Origin: Hypoxylon rubiginosum
Taxonomy: Eukaryota; Ascomycota; Sordariomycetes; Xylariales; Hypoxylaceae
Direction of reading: 5' to 3'
DNA: 64,000 nt
NCBI GenBank assembly: GCA_902806565.1
Contig: CADCXA010000031.1
Span: forward strand, 1,612,001 to 1,676,000
The notes under the pieces were generated by a model. That model worked only from the letters and a program-made list of their open reading frames with translations, made no database searches and was not told the DNA's origin. Both the position numbers and the translations under genes were made by a program. Shown one piece after another: positions 57,316 through 64,000 of the stretch; the stretch's first letter is position 1; every line of letters starts with the position of its first letter.

Positions 57316-58442
57316 TATTGTTGTTATAGTTGCGCCTGTGTCGTTGGCGCGTATCATTTTTGCCATTTTATAGATTCACTGATATTAACCGAGGTACCTG
57401 GGTATTCAAGTCTATTTCTTTGGTTGGCATTAACTTCCTTGCCTTTTATTGAATTATAGCTTTGTCTTTTCACATCTCTGGCTTCACTTTGTCAGCTTTC
57501 TTTCGCATTTCCCTCATCTAACAGTTAACCGTTACCCTTAAACTTAATGGAGCGAGAGTCCTATCGCTAGGAAACGAGTGAAAGATATACAAAGTGAGCA
57601 ATTAGATAGAGGAACACGGCATAAAGTACTTTAAGTAGCAAGTGGTGTGTAACACATGCGGCCCCCTATTTCAAATGCAAATTGGTGGAGGTGGGTCCAA
57701 GCCACCGCTTAGGGGCAAAGATGTTCGAGTCCTCGAATAACTCTTCGTCCATACCACTTAATCAGTGCTCATAGTTTCCCAGAAGCAAATGATAAAACTT
57801 AGAGCGATATCCTTACCTCGCGAACAAACCCAGGAATTGACAAACATCATTGTCTTAGGCTGAATGGTAGCATCTCGCCAGTGTACTTCGTTGTGTATCG
57901 CTCGAGGTAGCCCCAGCTTAGAGAGAAGATAGGCAAGCAGATAATCGGGAATAACTTACAGGTGGGCTAGCTAGTATCAGCTCCTGTCATCATACGCTAA
58001 GTATCTCGTTGTCCGTCAGCCCTTTACTCTCGGGATCTTTCAACACATTCCCCTAAATGTACGGCCAGTCGGTACCAGCTGTACGAGATGTCTTCGCTTT
58101 AACGCCCGCGACACGTCAAGTCGTCAATGTTTCGAACAATTTGCAAGGATTTCGAGATGACCAGTTATTCCATGGCACTACTACCTAACTTTTAACGTTT
58201 GCTTCCAACTGCCTTTTCTTAGTTCAAGGTCCGCAGTAGGAATACCTATTACAATATCCCCGTAACCACCATGTAAGCTGCTGGGAAATACGTGATCATG
58301 CTCTTGAGCGTCCACGAGGACCACATAGGAAATCCACATCTATTTGGGCCTTCAGCCAAGTACCTAGGTACCTAAGTTAATGTCCCTCTTGGAACAAGAT
58401 GATGTAAACATTGCGTAGAAGACTCAGTATTAGAACTCAGTA
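57316..58442. other. Intergenic with a tRNA-like module
   Basis: About 1.1 kb. Apart from the tRNA-like module at 57640-57759 I see no gene. The 3' end of the FAD monooxygenase gene lies at the right side, near a CTAGGTACCTAAG word at 58363-58375. Confidence 0.45.
57640..57759 (+). ncRNA. Candidate tRNA-like pol III module
   Basis: TGGTGGAGGTGG (57683-57694) resembles a tRNA A box, and GTTCGAGTCC (57723-57732) matches the B box. Between them GGTGG-GTCCAAG-CCACC forms a perfect 5 bp stem with a 7 base loop like an anticodon arm (CCA). A 10 bp nearly perfect inverted repeat, AAGTGGTGTG and CATACCACTT, bounds the 120 bp. The T-stem and acceptor stem do not pair well, so this is not a normal tRNA; a tRNA-derived relic, SINE head or other pol III RNA is possible. 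Confidence 0.25.
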
Positions 58443-59809
58443 TTAGATTTTTTCGAGGTTACCTGCCTGAGAGTTTACCTCTTCCCAAGCGACGGCTTGC
58501 GCGAATGCGGCCTGGACATCATGTTCATGAATCCAACTTGGGTCCACGCGATTATTTATCCTGGCTCTCAATTGCGCATCCGTCTCTGGCTCACTAGCCT
58601 GCGAGGCTCGCGCCACCTTCTTCGCATTGATATCGTGGACGACGCTCATCACCTTGTCGGTATGCGGCTTTCGAGTCTTCTCGTAGATGCGCAAGGCCTT
58701 TAAAAGCTCCGCGTCGGTAGGCTTTCTGGTCGCGTTCTTGGGGAACACGTGCAAGATAGATGCGGTAAACGCCCATGCATCATCGAGTGCGAGACTGCCT
58801 CCGGCTGCAAACGCACCCCCGTGGGCATGGGCGGCGTCGCCCGCAAGAGTCACCCTTCCCCCGTCTAGAACCCAAGTGTCCAACGTCTGCGCGGCCGCAT
58901 TTGGATAAATCCTAGTATAGGGTATCGCATCCACGATCTGGCGTATCAAAGGCGACCAATCCTTGTAGAACTCTTTAAGAACTCTGACGTCGCCATCCGA
59001 ATTCCACGTCGCGTCCTTATAGGGGGCATCTGGCGCATTGGGATCAGCTTGGTAAGATCCTACGACAGTAAAAAGGTCCTTTCCAAGTTTCGATACGAAG
59101 ATTGTCCTGCCCGATCCCCAGAAGTGGTTTGCCTCGTCAGGTAGGTCTTTGATGTGGGCGACGTGGGAATAGGGGAAGACGGAACGGAAAGCGACCCATC
59201 CAGTCCATCCCGTGCTCGAGGTGGGCACGAAGAATGTCCTTACAGGTGAGTGGATTCCGTCTGCGCCAAGGATGATATCCGCTGTAGCGGTGGTTTTATC
59301 CGTAAACGTAATCAGAAGGCTTTGGGTAGCCGCGTCATGAGTGACAGATTCGAAGGACTTGGTCAGGTGAATCCGGGAAGAATCAACGTGTTGAGCAAGT
59401 GCCTCATGAAGATGCGCCCTGTAAAAGCGAGACGTCAAGTGTCGGTACTCAACTTCACCAGCGTGAGAATCGGTTGATATTATCTCATTAGTTTGCCAAT
59501 GACTATATTCTGGTCAGTGTCCGAGATTCTCGCAGTTGGTGGTAAGCTCACTTACCGGTAGATCATAGGGTATTTCGATTTGTTGCGAAAGGCGATTTCA
59601 TCATCCAACGCATTATATACACCCAGTCTTTCCAAAGTTCTCATCCCATTAGGTCCAAGGGCAATGGAGGCACCTATTTCTTTAAGCTCTGCTGCTTTTT
59701 CGTATATTTGCACATCAATGGCGGGATGGTTCTTCAGCGCAATAGCTGCGCCGAGGCCCGCGATACCGGCGCCAACGATAGCAATTCGGAGCTTAGAGGT
59801 GTCTGTCAT
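58443..59809 (-). CDS. FAD-dependent monooxygenase, salicylate-hydroxylase-like
   Basis: Two exons, 59809-59556 and 59502-58443, with a 53 nt intron (GTAAGT donor), join to 1314 nt or 437 residues. The three signatures of the family are present: GAGIAG at 13-18, the DG motif GADGIHSPVR around 166-167, and the GD motif GDAAHAHGGAFAAGGSLALDDAW from 306. This is the single-component, NAD(P)H- and FAD-dependent aromatic hydroxylase group that includes salicylate and 3-hydroxybenzoate hydroxylases. The protein has no signal peptide or membrane anchor, so it is cytosolic. It is divergently placed, 582 bp from a Dal5-like anion transporter; together they could take up and hydroxylate an aromatic acid. 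The exact substrate cannot be read from sequence, and some relatives act in secondary metabolism. Confidence 0.9.
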
Positions 59810-60391
59810 GATTCAAATCGATCGAATCTACTAAGAATAAGAGATATTATTTCCTAGGAACCGATATAAGTAGATTATAGGATGTGAATTTATATGTCCA
59901 ACTATTAGCAGAGATAATGCAGGAAATTATGGTTCTTTTCTTCCTGATATAAGATGTCTGGGCCAAGATTATACATATACATTCCGGAGCCGGGTGCCCC
60001 GCGTGATTGATCGGACGGACCCGATATGGCGCAAGACGTGACATATATTGCGAAACAAGGTCTTATCATTCGGCAATCCGATCCCCTGTCGCTGAATTCC
60101 GGTATTATGGGTAGATTCAGGAATATAACTACTAGAATCGGACCGCGACCGCCCTCTAGCGTTTCCAGAATGTAAATATCAGAAATACCTTGACTAAAAG
60201 GAGACGTAATCCCAGCACCGAAGGGTTAGCAAGGGGTGTTCGCCATTATAGTGGGATTTGACGAATGCTACCTTGTTACGATCATATTTACGTGGGCCGG
60301 TTCGCCTTATAATTGAGCTTCCATTGCTCATGCGGTTGGATTGAACCTATCGTACCGAATAGGATCTGTCGGTTTCTTCGAAGATTGTATT
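59810..60391. promoter_or_regulatory. Divergent promoter of monooxygenase and transporter
   Basis: 582 bp between start codons on opposite strands. It contains inverted CGG-type triplets near 60002-60021 and 60290-60305, which Zn2Cys6 factors often bind, but no conserved site can be asserted. Co-regulation is inferred from geometry. Confidence 0.4.
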
Positions 60392-62179
60392 ATGTCGTCA
60401 AAAACCGTTGAACAGACCTCGATCGAGATTCCCGTCGAGGCTCCTAAGTTGCCGGACAGGCTCGCTGACGCGAGTTACAAACTCTTTTCGCAGATCAAAG
60501 TCGAGCCTCCTACAGTTGAAGAAGCAAATCGAATCCGCAAGAAGAACATACGATGGATATTGCCATTCCTCTGTATAGGGTATCACCTGATGTACCTGGA
60601 TAAGCAAACAGTAAGAAGCCCCTTTTCTTTTATCAATACCCGAGTGAATTCAATGTGAGCCTAATCATGTCCAATCTTAGCTTGGAAGCTCCTCTATTCT
60701 AGGCCTTCTCCAAGATGGACACCTGAATTCGAACCAGTATAATTGGCTGTCATCGATCTTTTACCTCGGCTATCTGCTTGCGGAATGGCCTCAGAACTGG
60801 GCACTGCAGCGGTTTCCAGTTGCGAAGTGGCTGGCTGGTAATCTCATTGTCTGGTGAGTTGGCCTTCAAGTTGCTCTATTCAACTAGGTAGCTAATCTGA
60901 ATAGGGGTTGCATTCTATTATTACATATCCCTTGCAATAGCTTCGCAACCTTTTTCGTCGTTCGCTTTTTCCTTGGCCTGGCAGAAGCATGCATCGTGCC
61001 TGCATTCTTGCTGATACTCTCCATGTTCTTCACATACGATGAACAATCGGTTTTGATGCCTATAATGTGGGCTTCGGGTAATTCCAGTCCTATAACATCT
61101 GGCCTACTATCATATGGAGTGTTATGGATTGACACGGGGAGCTTCTCTTCTTGGAAATGGTTCATGGGTGAGCCTCCTACGCTCGGCCCCTATTTTAATA
61201 TCTAACACTGGCCTTAGTTATCTCTGGGATCTTGACGGTCATCTATGGTATCTTGGTGTGGTTTTTCTTTCCCGACAACCCGATGTCCGCACATTTCTTG
61301 ACCTTAGAGGAGCGGGGACAGGCCATTCTCCGTATCGCTTCGAATCATTCGGGAATTGAACAGAAGCACTTCAAACGATACCAACTGGTTGAAGCACTCA
61401 AGGATCCCAAGACCTGGCTCTTCTTTTTTCATTCATGGTCACAAGAAATGGCAAACGGCTTGACCAATCAATACTCGCTCATTATTAAGTCATTCGGATT
61501 CACTACTCTACAGACCACTCTCCTCGGCTGCATCACTGGTCTCACGTCCTTGGTTTCTCTTGGCGCTGCGGCCATAATACTGAGTAAGACGCGCAACAGC
61601 CGAGCATGGATTTCGGCCGCTGCATACATACCACCTATGATCTCTAGCATCCTACTCATAACTCTTCCCTGGAGCAATCGCTGGGGTCTCCTCGCTGCCA
61701 TCTGGATCCGATCTACAGGTGGAATCCCTTACAGTGTAGTTATGATCTGGGCAGCGAATTGCTCAGCGGGACACACGAAGAAGACTGCTGTCATCGCTCT
61801 CTATCACGTTGGGTACGGCTTAGGTAATATCCTGTCGCCGCAACTGTTCCAAGAACAATATAAGCCGCGGTACATCGTGACTTGGTGGGTCATCCTGTGG
61901 GTTGCTTGTGTGCTTCCGACATTTATCGTGCTGTTCCTGCGGTATTACTTGGTTAAAGAAAACAAGAGGCGAGACGAGTTGGCCAAGCGTGGGGAGATCA
62001 GGGAGATTGGAGTTATCGAGCATATAGACGAGAGTGGCGAGCGACGAGAAGAGGTAGTCGATGCGAGACAATTGGATTTGACAGATCGGGAAAATCTTGC
62101 TTTGTAAGTTTTTTTCTTTCCCTCTCTTTTCAGCTCAGTTCATTCCTGCTAACTCTTCCACAGCCGTTATGTTCTCTAA
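60392..62179 (+). CDS. MFS anion:cation symporter, allantoate-permease (Dal5) type
   Basis: Five exons: 60392-60610, 60681-60853, 60905-61167, 61218-62103 and 62164-62179 (only 16 nt, ending FRYVL). They join to 1557 nt or 518 residues. The N-terminal 50 residues are cytosolic; helix 1 ends in LMYLDKQT and the next exon opens with LGSSSILGLLQD, the motif A region of the ACS family. Others are YLGYLLAEWPQNW, RFFLGLAEACIVPAFLLILSMFF and FFPDNPMSAHFLTLEERG. Twelve helices are expected in the plasma membrane. Fungal relatives import allantoate, nicotinate, pantothenate, vitamins or other organic anions with protons. The gene is divergent from the FAD monooxygenase. The ATG at 60392 is the first in a frame that also opens upstream. 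Confidence 0.92.
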
Positions 62180-63831
62180 AGTTGAAATATCTCATTATAA
62201 TAAACTTCAGGACGACCGAAGATGACATTTGCGTTTGGAACCCGGGATTCAACGAGGATGGAGCTCTCCCGCGAGCCCGGTACTGGCTCAATTGCTTAGG
62301 TATGTTATATCTCAGGTACGAATGCTCTTTACGTGCCGATATTTTTGCGACTCGAGGTCTGATAGCGATTCTTGACGGCTGCGGAGATAGTGGAAGATAT
62401 CACTCCACTCCGAGTAGATAGTATAGATCAAGCTTAAAACGCGATATATCGATACGTCCATAGCAGGGTGGGACGATGGCACGATGGTGCTAAGCAATGT
62501 GGAATTATTTTACTAGTATTGTCCTGACTTCATAAATCTAGCGTGGAATGTCTTAAAAGGTCGAATACTCTAGCCAGCCACCTACCGACTTCGCTGCCAA
62601 CAACATATAGAAGTAAAATAAGGGGAGGCGCGAGGATAGAATATAGAAAAGCACGGGATATATGAATTAGGGGGTAGAGATGGATATTCAGCTCAGTAGA
62701 AGAAGCCATTTTACTATGCGTAAGTTCAAGTTTCCAAACGGTAACAGAGCCTGAGGGAAGACTTGATACGTGATCAAGGTCAAAGGCCGATCAAATACTG
62801 CTACCCTACGGTTGTACCTACTCGTCGTAGTGGGGCCATACTATACCTGCCAGTCATACCACAAAGTTCAAGAAATGCGACCCAGGCTAGATCGCGTCTA
62901 GGTCAGAGATGCGACTTACGTTGCCGCGGATCAAGTATCCCTAGGTGTAGAATGAATTTAAATCGTTGTCCTTGTTCCAGTCCTAAGCCGTAAGCTAAAG
63001 TACAGACGTGTGTTCGAGAGACATCATGAAGTACACCTCCAAAGAGAGATTATATGAGTGCTCGGCCCTTCTATAGTAAACATTAGTGTTTTGAAATAAC
63101 GTGAGGCTCAGACTGCATTGCCAGACTCGGTACCAAAGCCCCGGGAGAGAGGGGTTCACGATGGCATCATTCTACCCCTGACTCCCCGTCACCGGGTTTG
63201 CTCCACTCCTCTCAAATTTAGTCAGCGACCAACGACGGACTCCTACCAGAAAAGGGGGATATTGATTCCAAAGAGCGAGAATCTAGGATGCGCGCTTCCA
63301 AGCCCTGCCGCCGTCTAGATTCATTGATATTTGCTAACGTCGCCCGTTGCTAACAATCGGGTCCCGATTAGGCACTCCCGGCAGAGACCTTCTGACGCTT
63401 AACTACGTGTATGAGGATACCCTTATCAGTTGGCACAGATCCGCTTCAGTTGGTATATCGTAATACGCTTGCCGCGCATATGAAATGGCTTCTGACCACC
63501 GACCAAATAGACTTGCCATCGTTCCTCCGATAAGCGGACGTAGACGGTTCCTTGAATCTTAGTTGTCGACTGATCAGCTATTAGCCGCTAGTAACTTATG
63601 GAATTGTCTTGTGGATGATGTGATCCGGTATCTTTGAGCCTAGAGGAGCCGCCGACGTGCTTGATATAAGGTAACCCTTATAGACGGTACCTACCTACCG
63701 GTAATTAACAATACCTACGCCTTTCGCTACCTACCCATATACGACACTGGGACTTGACTTAAAATAAGGTCCTAGTTACGCCCCAGACACCCATCTCTGA
63801 ATTTCCAAGATTGTCGACCCCTTGCTGCGTC
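62180..63831. other. Intergenic, no gene seen
   Basis: About 1.65 kb. Short open frames (62182, 62763, 63118) match nothing. No tRNA or repeat was recognised apart from TACCTACC words near 63690 and 63728. Confidence 0.5.
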
Positions 63832-64000
63832 ATGGCCGAGGTCGAGAAGAGCGTACACTAAGCTAATACTGAAAGTGTCTCGTCAGAAAATGCTGATATT
63901 CCGACACTCGCGACCGTAGCAAGGCGGCTAGTCCGAAAGACTGATCTTATCGTAATGCCCGGCACGGCAAGTTGAAGGTGCGTAAAATCGGCATTATTTC
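63832..64000 (+). pseudogene. Possible broken MFS transporter start, cut by window edge
   Basis: From the ATG at 63832 the frame reads MAEVEKSVH, then TAA, then ANTESVSSENADIPTLATV and ARRLVRKTDLIVMP, before another stop. An acidic N-terminus followed by RRLVRKTDL just before helix 1 is typical of Dal5-type transporters, so this looks like the first exon of a gene with an early stop codon. Only 169 bases are visible; a real start further along, a spliced form or chance are all possible. Confidence 0.35.

Noticed and set aside
14622..62179. A secondary-metabolite gene cluster spanning P450, acyltransferase, SDR, GMC and FAD monooxygenase genes
   Set aside because: No PKS, NRPS, terpene synthase, dimethylallyl transferase or pathway regulator was found, and the genes are separated by unrelated ones and long spacers.
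1..64000. CRISPR array, bacterial operons or phage
   Set aside because: Intron-rich eukaryotic genes throughout; no spaced direct repeats of CRISPR type.

Overview
The window is nuclear DNA of a filamentous ascomycete (Pezizomycotina; a Sordariomycete is my best guess, order unresolved). The signs are many 50-110 nt GT-AG introns with CTAAC/CTAAT-like branch sites, lineage-typical protein families (DUF7580, fungal rhodopsin-domain, MRJP-like, GMC oxidoreductases, Dal5-type and MCT-type transporters), a dispersed single 5S rRNA gene, and AT-rich blocks that look mutated by RIP. Most genes are broken by introns. I rebuilt exon chains by hand from splice signals, reading frame and family similarity; chains whose summed length is divisible by three are marked in the entries.

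Layout. 0-7.9 kb is an accessory region: an AT-rich block, a DUF7580 gene split by an 807 bp TA-flanked inverted-repeat transposon, a divergent C2H2/Cys-rich gene often seen beside fungal immunity-type genes, and a short F-box gene. 9-13.2 kb holds conserved housekeeping genes (CCT7 chaperonin subunit, convergent SPT10-like histone-gene regulator). 14.6-16.7 kb is a seven-exon cytochrome P450. 16.7-22.2 kb has no protein gene that I can support but contains a 5S rRNA gene. 22.2-26.1 kb is again conserved (mitochondrial uS2/Mrp4, CBS-PB1 membrane protein).

27.7-43.2 kb carries a secreted MRJP-like protein, a seven-helix rhodopsin-domain protein, a BAHD-type acyltransferase, a 612-residue single-pass surface glycoprotein, a decayed DHCR24-like FAD oxidoreductase, an IFI6/IFI27-like membrane protein with a charged repeat tail, and an extended SDR reductase. 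43.2-47.8 kb is gene-poor with a cytochrome P450 C-terminal relic, a small Cys-rich ORF and a 26-base G run.

47.8-62.2 kb is a metabolic stretch: MCT-like transporter, alcohol-oxidase-like GMC enzyme, secreted CDH-like GMC enzyme, tRNA-Val(AAC), then a divergent pair of salicylate-hydroxylase-like FAD monooxygenase and Dal5-like anion transporter that reads as an uptake-plus-oxidation module for a small aromatic acid (inference). The right edge may hold a broken second transporter. I found no PKS, NRPS or terpene synthase, so I do not call a biosynthetic gene cluster. The strongest unusual signals are the precise transposon disruption at 2.57-3.38 kb, the decayed oxidoreductase with its own insertion, and the relic P450.
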